Source: Protonemura montana (lineage: Eukaryota > Arthropoda > Insecta > Plecoptera > Nemouridae). From it: DNA of 64,000 bases. The notes under the pieces were generated by a model. It made no database searches, was not told the origin of the DNA, and saw nothing but the letters and a program-made list of their open reading frames with translations. Position numbers and translations under genes: made by a program. Below are positions 25,701-42,591 of the stretch, piece after piece; position 1 is the stretch's first letter; each line of letters opens with the position of its first letter. Location of the stretch: contig OX387604.1 of the NCBI GenBank assembly GCA_947568835.1, forward strand, positions 14,289,076 through 14,353,075, given 5' to 3'.

Positions 25701-28700
25701 CTGGACTCAAATTAACGCACGGAGACACATTCAATACTCTGGAAAGTATCTTACGGGAACGTTTTGTGATATGCTTAATCTGGAACTTGCCGTGTTCTTC
25801 CCCTATATTTGCACCCTACTCAATTTGTCTGCGCGTTTCTTTTCACCATCCAGTTTCCAACTCTTTTTGAACATTTTTGCATCCTCTTTGCTTTTGTCTA
25901 CATTTTCAGCTTGGTTGTCCTTCCTTTTATCCTCCTTTCCTTTTGGAACAATATTTTCATTGTTCAGGGAAGAATGAGTTGCTAAAATATTATCAACATC
26001 TATTATCTCCCCTTTTCTTTTCTCTTCCTTTTGAATGGGAGAGATCTGTTCCTTTTGAATGGGTTGAGTAACTGTCTTCCGTTTCTCTACATAGATGAGC
26101 TTTTCTTTCTTGTGCTTGTGTGGAATATTTTCATTGCCTGAGGGTGGAGTAGAGGCCATATTAACTCTTTCTGGCTGCTTTCCTTTCTCCTCCTTTCTAT
26201 TCACTTGCTGTTGGGTTAGAGGCAAATTGTCAATATTCAGGATAGGTGTTGAAGTTGTATCTTTGACAGAAGTTGTAATTTTTTTGTCACTTATCATGGC
26301 ATTCACTTCCCCATTTTTAGTGATTTCACTAACTAACAAGGCCGATACAGTTGTGACATGAGACTTTTTAGATTTCAATGCATCCGTTGAATTGCCATTG
26401 CTATTAATTCCTGCTGTCAAAACTGGTTGAACTGTCTTTAAACTATTGTAGTAGGCCGCGTGCTTGCGCTGAATGTAGTCCGACTTGTAGTACTTGTCTT
26501 CACGTGCCGAAAGGCTGCAGCGCAACTGCTTGCGCAGCAAATGAAATACGTTCCAGTCACGGTACTTTGCGGGTGTGGCACATCGCGGAGCTACTTTCTT
26601 GTCGAACGAGTACTTAGATGAGTGAGAGGTGGCAACTGGACATGCTGTGCCCTTTCCCTCAACACCCGCACAAGCTGCACGTGGAACACTCGACCCTTCG
26701 CCGCCCTTCACTTTGTTGATGACCACTGCTTTCCATCCACGCATTTCGCATGTACAGTGCCACGGATTGCCATCGAGTCGAATCATCTTTGCCGGAGAGC
26801 GGCTGAACAAATCGATGGGCAAAGTAGTCAGCTGATTGTCTCTCAGTAAAATGTCTTCGATATAAACCTGTTGGTCGAATATGCCGGGGGGTAAAGTAGT
26901 GAGCAAATTCTCTGACAAGTCTAGCTCTACCAACGAGCGAAGCCCGTAGAATGCGTCCATCGAGACGTGAGTAATGGCACAGCGTTTGAGCGACAGCCGC
27001 CGCAAGTTGGGCACATGTAGGAATGCATCGAACGCGATGCTGGCGATGTTGCCGGTCATGTCCAACTCTATGAGCCGTGGCATCCCACGCAGTAAGTCTG
27101 TCTCAAGTTTTGGTACTTGAACATTCTCGACTGCGAGCCAATGTAACGATGTGAGTCCCAGAAACGAATTCGAAAGCAGCATCAGTGGCGTAGTGGCGCC
27201 TCCAAGAAAAAGTTGCGCCGTGGCATTCATGATTTCAAACGTGCTGGGGTAGATGGCGGTCACTGGATTCGATCGGAAGTCTGCTGTTCGGAGCTCGGGA
27301 AAGGGGGGCAGGGAGAGCTCTGACAAGTGCGAGAAATTGTTGGAAGAAAGGTCGAGCGTCTCGAGATGGAACAAGCCGGCTAGGGCCGTGTCTTGAAGGC
27401 CAAGAAGTTGGTTACCAGCCAGCGAGAGAGACTTGAGCACTGGCGTTCCATAGAACACAAATTCGGGGATGAACAATAGATTGTTATGTTCGAGAGATAA
27501 CGACTCGAGCTGTGCTAATCCGCGAAACATTTCCCACTCAAGCTCTCGCAAGTTACATGCATAAACCCGCAGGTACTTAAGAGAAAGAAGAGAGGCGAAC
27601 GAGAAGAGCGGGTCATGTGCTTTGTCTTGACTTCGCTGCTTGAACTCAGTGAAAGAGACGAGAGGCAGGTCATTGCCAGCCGGCTCAAGGAACACGAGTC
27701 GGCTCGAACCGTGTGGCTGTGATTGGATTTCGTTTTCAAATTCTTTGTCGGGCATCAGGTGCAAGTACTCGACGTTGAAGAAGCGCAGAGTGGGCAGTTG
27801 GGCCAGTGCATGGCTAGAAATAGTAAGTTGGTCGGTGCTGGCAGGAAGACCCTGAACATCCAGCACTACCAGTGCAGCAAAGTGTGCCAGTGCTTCAGCC
27901 TGTAGTGACATGGGGCCTGCACCTCGACCTTGGAGCAGGGTCAGCGCCTGTGTAAATAACACAGAACGTGCATTCAGCAATCGGGACTGGCTCGCACTGT
28001 GTTTGCAGTTGCTCTAATGAGTACATTCAAACCTTTTTCAAAGAGCATTGGAAGATTCCAAATTTGTGAGAATGCAGTAGTTATATTAAGACAGATTTGT
28101 TAGTGCAAGGAATAGCTTGGCTCTGGTATGATTGGCGTTTGGTTCTTTGGTGCCACTGCAAACAAAACGTCGTCAAAGCCTTGGTCCTTTTAAGAACAGC
28201 AAAACCATTCAATGCACTATCAAACCTTAGCCCTGAACCAAGTTTCCTTGGACAGATCTACTTTAAGGCAAGACAAACTTTAAAAAAGATGACTGGGTAC
28301 CAATACCAGATCAACTACACAGGCTTGGGAAAATGTAAAGTGTATTCAAGTCTTTTTGAGTTCAAGTAATACAGATTAAATTCTGTTAATGAATAAACCA
28401 CGTCTGGACTTATCTCTTTTTCCAATAATTGGAATTGTAATAATTGTTTTTGGTGGGGAGCGAGGCTGGAAAATGTGTGACTAAACCAAGGTACTAATCC
28501 AGGGTATTCCGATTCCCGGTTCTCATCTCAGTTAGGTCGCACTATTTTCCAGCCTCACTCCCCCACTTTCCATCACTTGCTAGATTTAGAGAGTATGAGG
28601 TAACACCAGAGAAACAACAAAAAAATATTTTTAATCAGCCTTTCTTTGTTGGTTATGGTTAGTTCCTTGTAAAGCCGACTGAATTTTATATGCTGAATGT

Positions 28701-31700
28701 GAGCAGCACTCCTAATAGTAGAGAGGATGAAATTATAACCTGAAGGTCAGCAGGCAAGGAAAGCAGCAAGTCGTTGACATTGACGGTAGGGAGTAAAACA
28801 CAGACGGCCATCTTAAGCTGTTCCCCATGTTGTGGAGTTGCCTCAGAGTGGTATGTGGCCTCGTTGGCTTGGCTGGGCTGGCTGAGCCGTGGAGATAGCA
28901 ACCGAGTGGCCAGTGGTAGCTCGGAGAAAGGGCTCAACTCGCATGTGCAAGGCTCACGACAGTCTGACCCCCAGCCCCTCTCGAGTGTCAGCGCCCCCTT
29001 TACGCTTGGCCAAACCTGCCAACAGACATGGATGGCTTACAAATGCAACCTAGCTCATTGCAAGCAACAGCTTTTATCTATTAAGCTGAATGACTACATG
29101 CTGAAAGTGTTACTGCTTTTCCAGTATCCTGGCTTTATTTAATCAGCATGGATTTTGTGTCTTCTTCATACATACTTGTAAACTATCCTCAAAATCAAAT
29201 CATGAGACATTAATTTTGCTCTCTCATTTACGTGTACTCATTTCTTATAGTCATAGGTTATCATCGGTGTGCCATGGTTTTTGATTTCTTACCGAACATT
29301 TTCTGATTCCTGAATGCATTTGGTGCGCATAAAAATGCATAATAATGCCACGGTTAGAACACATTACCAAGATCTAATTGTTGTGGTGAGTGACGGACTT
29401 ACTCTGTTATAATTGACTTGTGGTCCTAAAAAGGACCTTAAAAGTCGACGTTTTGTCGGCGTTGGCGCCGACATCTTAAGGACTGTTTAGGTCCTTTTTA
29501 GGACCACAAGTCAATTAAAACAGAGCAAGTCCGTCACTCACCACAACATTCACCCACGGCTCTGAACCTCTTCACCAAACCAAGATCTAATTGTCACCCT
29601 ACTTTTCCCATTCAGATTTTCACATTCCATGTGCGTACTACTTGTTCCTTGTATGGAATATTTATGCCTCTTATACTCATAATTAAAGCAGTACTAAGAC
29701 TAGACAAAGTTTAGGCTTCTAAGTATATTTCAAGCCATTGGTCTCACTATTAATTACTATTTTCAGCATCAATAACAAACAACCCCAGTTCTAAATGGTG
29801 GGCTTGGAGAGCTATTACTCAGCAAAGACAGTAGACACTTGCCTCAATTGCGATCAAGGCCAGACATACGATAGCTCTGATTGACGAGATCTGTCGACCA
29901 AAATTTGGTCGCTTGTTCTCTCTTGTTGGTAACATGATGCACTAGTTGTGTGCCACCGAGCAACTAGCGTTTGACCCAACTCTTATCACCCCATTTATCC
30001 ATAATGCCACCCACACAACCCCTTATAAAACCCTAGTGTGGGTTCTTATCTGCTTTGCAGCCTACTAGCCTTATCAAGAACACTACGGCACATCCACCAC
30101 CGTCTTCCTACTTATCTCAAGCTAGCTTTCTTCAAATTGGTTCAAAAAAAGAATCATTTTTACTTGTCATAAAGTAGCTTTGTATATCATTTAAAAACTG
30201 AGCACATGAGATGAACTGGACAACAATTCATTACAGTTTCTGTTGGTGAGCCGGAATGTGTGAATATTATCTTGTCTTTTTTCTGGAAAAATAGGGTTTA
30301 ATTTTTGATGTGTAGTGAAATGCATGCATGAATTGCATGTGATATATCATAGAAGAAGTTGAAGTGCCAGAAATTAAACACCTTTTTTGCTCAGTTGCCA
30401 CACAGATAATAGCCAATAGGGTACCATTAAACTCTTAGCTTTTAGATAATCTTAGAATGGAGTGCAGTTTGCTAAAAACACTTTTTTCATTTTAAAATGT
30501 ACATAAAATTTGTGACCAGCACTAATCGATCGTTTTTTATAATCAAATTGATCAATTAACAGTGCTTAACCAGACTAGACACTAATGTAGCCATACTGTA
30601 CTGGCCTGTCCTCATGTCGTGTCATAGTCACTCTGTCCTAATGCTCGTTGAATCACTCTCACCACAGATGTTCCGGCTAGCGGCATGTATTTCATGACCT
30701 ACGAGTGGGTCCAGCATATATTGACACCCGAGGGACAGAATCCCAATGAACTGGGGTTGTTGCGTACCGTGTTTGCCGGCGGGAGTGCAGGCATTGCCAA
30801 CTGGGTGGTTGGAATGCCAGCTGACGTTCTCAAGAGCCGACTACAGACAGGTAAAGAACAAAGTCCATCTCTATCCTTTTCATCGCTATCTATGTGTAGT
30901 GTTTTTCTCCTATATTATATCATTTTTCAATATGTGATGACAGCTCAAAATGTTATTTTAACAAAAAAGTGTTTTCATTGTTAGCTTGGGAACTAGATTG
31001 AAAAAAAGTTCATGCTGTACCATTTTCATTAAGATTTCATAAAACGGATAAGTTTGCATGATCATGTCGTTAACTTTCTGGCAACAATATTAACAACATT
31101 GGGCTCAATAGAAAACTCCAAGAAGAGATGTAGAGAGTACAAATACCTTATAAATAATTGTAGGTCACATAATGGAATTGATAACATCAATATAGAAACA
31201 TATTCGAAATCTTCCCTGCACAATTGTATGTGAACACTTAAATTCAAAAATGTGTGGACTTACTCCCACATGTCACCCCAAGTGTAAGTTGGCTGGCCAA
31301 AAATATTAAATTTCTTTCATTACTGGAATATAAAACATCATTTTAAAATTGCCTTTTCCTTTCCAATCAAGTTATTTGCCATAAGGTGACATAAACCCAC
31401 TTAAAAAAGAAGCACAGTAGTAATGTTGTTGTACTGTCTTACTGTCACTGTCTCTAACAAACAACTTGCTGGTTTCAAAAATCCATTTTTACCTGGTCAA
31501 CAACCCATACCAAAAATCATAATTTTTTTACTGGAATGATTTTCATTCAATCTCATTTCTTTTTACAGCACCTGAGGGAACATATCCGAGAGGAATTCGC
31601 GATGTATTTGCACAGCTTATGAAGGAAGAAGGTGTCACTGCCTTGTACAAGGGAGTTGCTCCTGTAATGCTGCGAGCATTCCCAGCCAATGCCGCTTGCT

Positions 31701-31756
31701 TCATTGGATTTGAGCTTTGCATGAAGTTCTTGAACTATGCAGCTCCTGGACTTTAG
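22775..31756 (+). CDS. SLC25A20: mitochondrial carnitine/acylcarnitine carrier
   Basis: Exchanges acylcarnitines for carnitine across the inner mitochondrial membrane for beta-oxidation. Exons: 22775-22891, 23038-23152, 23654-23847, 24920-25040, 30668-30850, 31569-31756 (TAG). Phases join perfectly and give 305 codons; human protein is 301 aa. The three mitochondrial-carrier signatures are present: [23 protein letters not shown] and [12 protein letters not shown]. The subfamily marks [17 protein letters not shown] at the N-terminus, [30 protein letters not shown] across exons 4-5, and [14 protein letters not shown] near the end. Intron 4 is 5.6 kb and holds a nested LRR gene on the other strand. 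A polyadenylation signal AATAAA is at 32125-32130. Confidence 0.96.
25803..29015 (-). CDS. secreted leucine-rich-repeat protein, nested in SLC25A20 intron
   Basis: Two exons supported: 28740-about 29015 and 25803-27947 (minus strand), joined in phase 0 by CAG|gttata and ttatttacacag. The upstream exon has a cysteine cluster [12 protein letters not shown] typical of an LRRNT cap, then [10 protein letters not shown], which continues into ALTLLQGRG, the usual end of LRRNT. About 12-14 leucine-rich repeats of LxxLxLxxN type follow (for example [33 protein letters not shown]), then an LRRCT cap beginning [12 protein letters not shown]. The last 250 residues are a lysine- and glutamate-rich, likely disordered tail without a membrane span. 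Resembles arthropod ALS/chaoptin-type LRR proteins; ligand unknown. The signal-peptide exon was not found, so the 5' end is incomplete; the acceptor at 29016 is tentative. Could be extracellular matrix or receptor decoy. Confidence 0.75.
28453..28566. repeat. short inverted-repeat element (MITE-like)
   Basis: The two ends form an imperfect inverted repeat of about 29 bp: GTGGGGAGCGAGGCTGGAAA at the left and its complement with few mismatches at the right. Total 114 bp. T-rich flanks prevent a clear target-duplication call. Confidence 0.6.
29366..29594. mobile_element. foldback element, copy 1, with 16 bp target repeats
   Basis: The insert (29382-29578) is flanked by the 16 bp direct repeat ACCAAGATCTAATTGT at 29366-29381 and 29579-29594. 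Inside, arms of about 60 bp are near-perfect inverted copies containing GTGAGTGACGGACTT, CTCTGTT, AATTGACTTGTGGTCC and the palindrome GGTCCTAAAAAGGACC. The centre, read on the minus strand, has AAGATGTCGGC-loop-GCCGACAAAACGTCGA. A long direct repeat fits target-primed retrotransposition better than a cut-and-paste transposon. Related copies are at about 37519-37735 and 61555-61719. Confidence 0.75.
30851..31568 (+). other. SLC25A20 intron 5, no feature seen
   Basis: AT-rich intron between two carrier exons joined in phase 1; no ORF or repeat that I can identify. Confidence 0.5.
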
Positions 31757-32124
31757 GACTGTCCACTGACATCAATCTCTGCATTCTGGCCATTTTTTAA
31801 CATGCTCATTTTAAAGGAGCTAAAATATGAGTCAAATTTTAATCCTAATTGCTATTATTCAGTAGAAATGTTTGCTTTTGACTGAAATGACTGATATCTA
31901 TATTCAAACTATTGCAGGGATGAGAATCATTCCTCTTATCTTGTAGGGGAAGATTGTTAGAAAAGGAAATTTTTGAATGGTGTGGATTATCAATTTCAAA
32001 TTATTAAAAGGTTAACTCTGTTGAAGGTAAATACTTTACTTGTGTTATGGTCATTTGTTTGAGATCGAACCTGTGTGGGTCTTCTGTGCTCAGTGTGCAA
32101 TAACTCTGAACTTGTTTGGTCAAC

Positions 32125-32130
32125 AATAAA
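32125..32130 (+). terminator. SLC25A20 polyadenylation signal AATAAA
   Basis: CAACAATAAAAATG lies 370 bases after the carrier stop codon; the most convincing AATAAA in this 3' region. Confidence 0.6.
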
Positions 32131-32671
32131 AATGAGAAATATTTTTGAAACTTGTGAATACGAGTGATCCCTATCTCAGTAGTGTGAGTTCTTCCAACTT
32201 CTTGCAGGGATTACTACCTCCTATTAAGCTATTTTGTATAGACTTCTGAAGTCACAAAGAAAGTCTTAGCCTGCATAGAAATGCAATCAGCTGTCACTGG
32301 AATTTGTAAAAAATTATTTGGGATTTATTCAGTAGTAGACCCAAAACTGGACTTGGGTTTTGGTTAACATGCTACAGTTTCAAAACGTTATACAGAGAAT
32401 AAAGTTTTTTTTTTCAAAGAGTCCAATGTAAACTAGGTGCTGGGGGCTAAAAATTATTTATTTATTTATTAAAACAGATTTGCAAGTACATAAAGTGCGG
32501 TGTCTCAGTACATGGATGGAGTACAGTGTTACATGGGTTGTGGTTTTTTCTAAATACCACCATATTTGACTGGGGCTAAGTAATTTTTTAATATTTATTT
32601 AAGGTAATGTGGTGAAGTAGCAAACAATATGCTGAGGACAATTTTACACCCTCTGGTCATAGTTGGGGAAG

Positions 32672-32773
32672 GATCTTTTAAAAAGATCGCAATCGCATGA
32701 TTGTGATCTTTGATCTGATTGCGATCTTTTGATTCGATTGCGATCGGATTGTCCGCGATCTTTTTAAAAGATC
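32672..32773. repeat. GATC-rich palindromic repeat
   Basis: A perfect 19 bp inverted repeat (GATCTTTTAAAAAGATCGC at 32672-32690 and its complement at 32755-32773) encloses several copies of GATTGCGATC-like words. Probably the end of a decayed transposon or a local satellite. Confidence 0.7.
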
Positions 32774-34236
32774 AAGATCGGTTGCACAGTCGTTTCTTTT
32801 TTTGGTGTTTGTTGTTATACAACACTTGCCAATTGAAATTTGAATGTGGCAAATGGAAATATTTTTCATAGCCTTCAGTTTCCTTCAAAGACTTGAAAGC
32901 ATTTCCAGGATTCCAAACAGTTATTAGTTTGACTTGTATTAGTTTTATTAATGCGTACAAATGCTGCCATAGTTTGTCTGCCGTGCCTGTCTACGACCAC
33001 AGCTTTTCTCAAATTGGGTCATTGAGATTTGAGTCCCCCTTTCTGCCATGTTCCACTGACCACTATCCGTTGTAGACAACATGCAAGGCATTTTTGTTCC
33101 TGTTAAGTGTTAACAGGCTGTTAATTTTCTTCTTGGATTCTTGACTATAAGTCTTAGTCCTCTTTGCATTGTGTTTCTACTATTTCTATATTAATATTGC
33201 ATTTCCCAGCATAGGTGCTAAAAAACACGTATTTTTTTCAGAGATCAGATGATTTCTTTTCGAAAACGATCTTTCAAATGAACTTGATCTTTTATTGAAA
33301 CGAATTTGAATTTGATCTTAAAAAATCGATTTCAAAATGATCAAGATGGCCCCGAGCTCTTGGTTTTGCCCAAGTTTGCCAAAAACTTGCCCCTCTCGTG
33401 AACTGAACGTGAAAGAAAAAAATTATTGGGTGAGATATTTAGAGTCTGATTTTTTATATGAAATGATTAGGAGAGAAGGTAAAGTGACTTTCGTTTGGGT
33501 TGGAGCGATTGTTTACTTTGGAAAGTTCAAGTTTTGGCGGGGTTAACGCGTGTGAGCGTTAGGCTGCTCCACCATGGTGCTAGCTTGACAACAGACTAGC
33601 GAGTAGCGTTGAGTTTTAGACATGTTCCTGAATAGCGATGAAGTGTGAGAGTAGGGAGTGGTCTTTCGCTATTTTGTTGTTACATCTTGCTGGTAGCACA
33701 TTTAAATTAAAACACTGATGAAACATCGACTTCACGGTAGCGCCTCATTGAACGTAGACTGCATTTATGTAAAGAATATCAATTGAGGTACGAGTGTATT
33801 GCTGTATGTTACCACATACGTTCCACAGGTTTCATGTAACGTTGTCGCAAATCTTATCTACGCAGGATAGGCAGTTTTGAACGTTTTATCGAACTCGCTC
33901 TTATCCTTAAATTTTCTTGCTTCTCCATGCGAATTTACAAGGAATTCGATCAGCTTCCAAGTACACATTCCAGCCCTGAATTTACTATTCCCAATATGAC
34001 TGCCACTTGTACATATTTTATCTAGCAAATTGGGGTAAAAAAGTGCTAGGTCCACCACGGATAGATGCATATTTATTTTCTCTATTTTTGATATGTCCAC
34101 AGCATTTTTATGAATATAATCAAGAGTATGTGGAGCAAATTCCAGGATTGTAATGCTGCGTGTTTTAATTTGAGTGTAACTGACATAACATTACTTTTTT
34201 TTTTATTTGCAGGCTAAACGGTGATCACGCTAAAAA

Positions 34237-38600
<4,364 letters not shown>

Positions 38601-40203
38601 ACTTGCATGCAAATTGTTTTTTATTTGTAGTCGAGGATTTTCTCGATTACTACTCAATATTAAACTTTACGTACCTTTTTGAGAGTACTGGACAGTGACT
38701 TTATGGCATTACATATTTTCTACAATGTTTTTGATAAGTAAATTTGATATTTTAATAGCTGAAATGAGGATGATTGCTGAAAATTGGAAACAAACTATTT
38801 TTAATGCTATATTTGCCAGTTGTGCCTTGTTGCTATCAACATTCCCTGATGGCTTGAAGTTGTACTTATTTTAGTATTGTGATAGTAATTATTTTGCCGA
38901 CTTACCGTGGTAAGAGGTTAATGACTGCATCGTTTGCTAAGTTGATAATGCATTATTTCTACTAAACCGAGAGCATATATAGCGCCTAATACTGACCTAG
39001 GCGGCTTTTTGAAAGGGTTCTAGTTATCAAATTAGAGACATAATGCAAGTTTTTTTATCTTCATTTTACTTTGTTACATGTTTTGATTAGCATTTCTTGT
39101 TCATAGATGTTCAAATGTGATCTTTTGCTTGATCTCGAGGCTAATGACTACAGAACTAGGTGGTGACATTGCACATCTTAAGTGCAAGTCAAAAATTACT
39201 GACTACTGTAATTACATTCCTTGGAAAGTATTCATTCATGTCTGAAATATATCTTGTTTAAAAATGTCTTTGATTATCACTTGAGCATCCTTGAGCTTGT
39301 TTTAAAATTCCAACCATCTATTTACTCCCTGCCAATTATATATGTATATATTATATTCATGCAATATATACTAGAATTAATTTGGCTTCTTTGCTTTTGT
39401 ATCAATGGTTTACCTCTGAAACTTGCTTTTGTCGCCAACAGAATTTGCCAAGGGAAACGGCAATCATTTTCGTGAAAGGTAGGTAATCCAACTGAAATAT
39501 CAGAAAGTGAAGTCCAACAGGGCTAGAATCAAACCTGCATTTTAAGCTTTGTTTTAGTCGGATGATTACCGAGCACTACTTTTGAAGTGTGTTGAGCAAT
39601 TGCTGTTTCTCGAAGCTATAAAATCTGTGTGCAGCTCTATCTCTGCTGCCAGAGAATACCATCCAAAAAATGCAATGCAATCAACCCTTTCCCTTACTAT
39701 TTCACCAGCCCTATCATCCATTCCAAAAGCAAATTCCACTCTTGTGTCAAGAGGCGTCAAGAAGAGTTGGAAAATCCAAAAATGACAAAAATTCCCCTCA
39801 AAGAAGGGTCCAAAATTTCCCCACACACTGAAAAACGTCAATTCCAAGACATCCCAAAAGAAATTTGAAGGGAAAATCTCAAAGTATAAAACGTTGAGAT
39901 GGAAAGAAAAGAATTTTGCAGAAAACATACTGATCAATGGGCATATCAATATAAGTAGATTAATAGTTAGATAGATGGATTACTTTAACTAATTCCAGGC
40001 CCCTGTGTACGTGCATTGTCCACACTCTGTCTGGCTCTGACTGTAAGTTGTGCATGTTTGTAGTCACTAAAAATAATTTTGGTATTTTGGACTGTAAGTA
40101 GAAGCATCCAATTTTCCTGGGTTGCAAAGTAGTCGAGGGCCCCAGATTCAAACCTTCAACTGCCACTTCCTAACGCATTTAATTTTAGTGTAATCTCTGT
40201 TAG

Positions 40204-40717
40204 CAGGCTTCCCACTCACATTTCAATCCAAAAAAGTAGGAATAGTAGGACAAAAAATCACAAAAAGTAGGACAAAAGTAGGACCAATTCTAACTGATTT
40301 GTAGGAATATATGAGTAAGGTAGTGTGATTTGTGCAATCCAAAAGTAAATTGCACGCAATTTTACATTGCGGTTTAATTCTTATAATAAAACGTGTACAT
40401 TCTTACATAATGTCTGCATACGCGAAGATCACAATTGAATATTTCTGATGATTGATGATATACCAATACTGATTATAATTGTGATAGGAAGTGACGATAT
40501 GCATGGCCACCCGAAAATTGCGCCAAATTCGAGATTTAAGCAGCCTTGCGAAAATAAACTCAAATACAAACTGGACAAAATGCGGATTTCACATTTTATA
40601 ATTAAATGTGACGAAAAAGTAGGAAAAGTAGGATGAATATGTAAAAAGTAGGACAATTCCTACTTTCCTACTAAAATGTAGGAATAAGTAGGAAAGTAGG
40701 AACGAGTGGGAAGCCTG
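40204..40717. mobile_element. 514 bp non-autonomous TIR element with 6 bp TSD
   Basis: Perfect 14 bp terminal inverted repeats CAGGCTTCCCACTC (40204-40217 and, inverted, 40704-40717), flanked by TGTTAG on both sides (40198-40203, 40718-40723). Sub-terminal stretches on both sides are built from repeated AAAAGTAGGA words. No transposase ORF. The terminal CAG and sub-terminal repeats recall hAT-type elements, but hAT duplications are normally 8 bp, so the superfamily is open. Confidence 0.85.
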
Positions 40718-42571
40718 TGTTAGTATTGTGATTAAGATTGTGCTACCAAGGAAATACTACTCTCAAGACCAAAATGAATGTCTTCACCCATCTATTTCCT
40801 CAAAATGTTTCGAAGCATTGGGCTTCGTGCTGCCAAAAAGCTACCTAGGACAAGAAACTCAGTAAATGAACACCATCAAAATCACTGGGTTACAGCTTAC
40901 AGGCTTTAAGGGGAGCTAATCTGGAAGCAAGCAGAAAAAGGAAAAATGCATGTACATATATTGTGCAAGTAAAAAAAATATATCTTCTGAAGTCTTTATC
41001 TATTTGAAAATCATGAACAGATACAGAATTATGAATGAAGGCTCGGAGGTAAATCTAAAAATGAAATCTTTGCACTTTTTTAAAATTGATTGAAAGTAAA
41101 CTTAATGTGTTTCAAAAACATACAACCCATCGAACATATGTACCAAGAACAAGATTATTTTTTGGCGCATACTCATTTACATGCGTAACCTCCAGTAACA
41201 ATTTAAATGGTTATACAAATGTTGAAAAATCTAAACAAGAAAACAGAGTTAAATGCAGACATGCTACTGATACTGGATAGCTGCATTAATCATCCTGATG
41301 TTTTTTGTTTTGCACCCTATTAAGGTAAACTCAAAATTAAGCTGGAATTTTCTCATCATTTGAACAATGTGGAGATATATGACTATATGTGAAATAGCCA
41401 AGGCAGACTCAAATTGTTTGAATAGTTAGAGACAGATTACAGTCAGACAGTTGTTTTGAAGAACAGCAGTTTGACTTGCAATTAATGCTTCTACTAAAGC
41501 CTGACATGTACAAATGTGTTCAATTATTAGTGTCAAGCAAAGTAGAAGCAATTTCCCATACATAAACACTCCACCAAGAAGTGTTAACTGCCGAAATCCT
41601 ATGCTTAGCAAATTTGAAGTGTTACCATTCAAAATTTATTTGAAGACCAAAATCACCTCAAAAACTGAAGAAAGTCCATAGTTGCCGAAATGGGTAACAC
41701 ATTTGACTTTGCATGGCATACATTCGAACTCTGAAGACGTGGAAGTCCATCGTACGAGAATAAGCTGTTACTGTATCTTGGTGGCTGATGGAACCACGTA
41801 TGGCGTACCACCTTCATCAAACCCATTTGGGTTTCATGCAAAAAGTAACACGCTTCACAAAGCATCAGAACAACAAGCGGTCCTCTCTTTGCTAACATGC
41901 TAGCTATAGCCAAAAGCCAACTGGAATTCAATACTTTACTGATTAGTCAATTGAGTGGGGTCAAAATTATAATACACCAAAATTTTTTGGGATTTCAATA
42001 TTAACCCAAACAGAATATACTTCATTTTTTAGGTTTAGCACCACTGTTCATTTGAATTAGACACGAGTAAAAGTTACCCTGCTCACCGACATTGTCTAAA
42101 CTTAAACACACCTAAATATTTTCTTTCAATTAGCCAATTCAACTTGTGAATATACATAATATCTCTGTACTGGTTACCATCTAAATTAATTATAGAGAAG
42201 ATGTCCAAATTTCCAGAGATAACGTTGGCAATCTTGTGGTGCACTTGTCTGAATTTAACATTTCAGTGAAAACCCTCCGTCAATTGTAAAAAGAGACGAC
42301 TGATGGTTGGCGTTGCGCTGGTGTCGGGGTAGGGTAATGGTGGGAGGATGTTGGGTATGGCATGAAGTGAATCGATTAGACTTGGTTTGATGGTCGGATT
42401 GGCTGGACAGGCTCAGTCAATGGCCTGGAATCCGATCAAGTCAAGTAATATCATGCCAAATCCCACTCCCAATTATTCAACAACTAGCTCACTGTCGAAC
42501 TCATCAAATGCAACCCCTAGAACCCCGTTGCTAGGATCCACAAGTAGAAACCCGGGCCAGAGGTCCTCTCT

Positions 42572-42591
42572 CCCCCCCCCCCCCCCCCCCC
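42572..42591 (+). repeat. poly-C run of about 20 bases
   Basis: Uninterrupted C tract followed by CTCCCTCCC. True length is uncertain, as such tracts are often mis-sequenced. Confidence 0.8.

Larger units (their letters stand above)
25041..30667 (+). other. SLC25A20 intron 4, host of a nested gene and repeats
   Basis: The flanking exons join with split codon G|AT in phase 1. The intron contains the minus-strand LRR gene (25803-29015), a 114 bp inverted-repeat element (28453-28566) and a foldback element with 16 bp direct repeats (29366-29594). Stretches 25041-25800 and 29600-30660 hold nothing recognisable. Confidence 0.7.
31757..34212. other. intergenic, SLC25A20 to PAK, with GATC-rich repeat
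   Basis: Contains the carrier 3'UTR with AATAAA at 32125-32130, then a GATC-rich inverted repeat (32672-32773) and a second GATCTT-rich stretch (about 33236-33345). The PAK 5'UTR exon begins at 34213 after a TTTATTTGCAG acceptor, so an upstream non-coding PAK exon must exist, but I could not place it. Confidence 0.5.

Noticed and set aside
28774-29142. Plus-strand 122-codon ORF in the carrier intron
   Set aside because: It is antisense to the LRRNT exon of the LRR gene, whose cysteine pattern and splice phases are convincing.
39566-39949. 127-codon minus-strand ORF
   Set aside because: Aromatic-rich, low-information translation, with overlapping plus-strand ORFs; no family resemblance.
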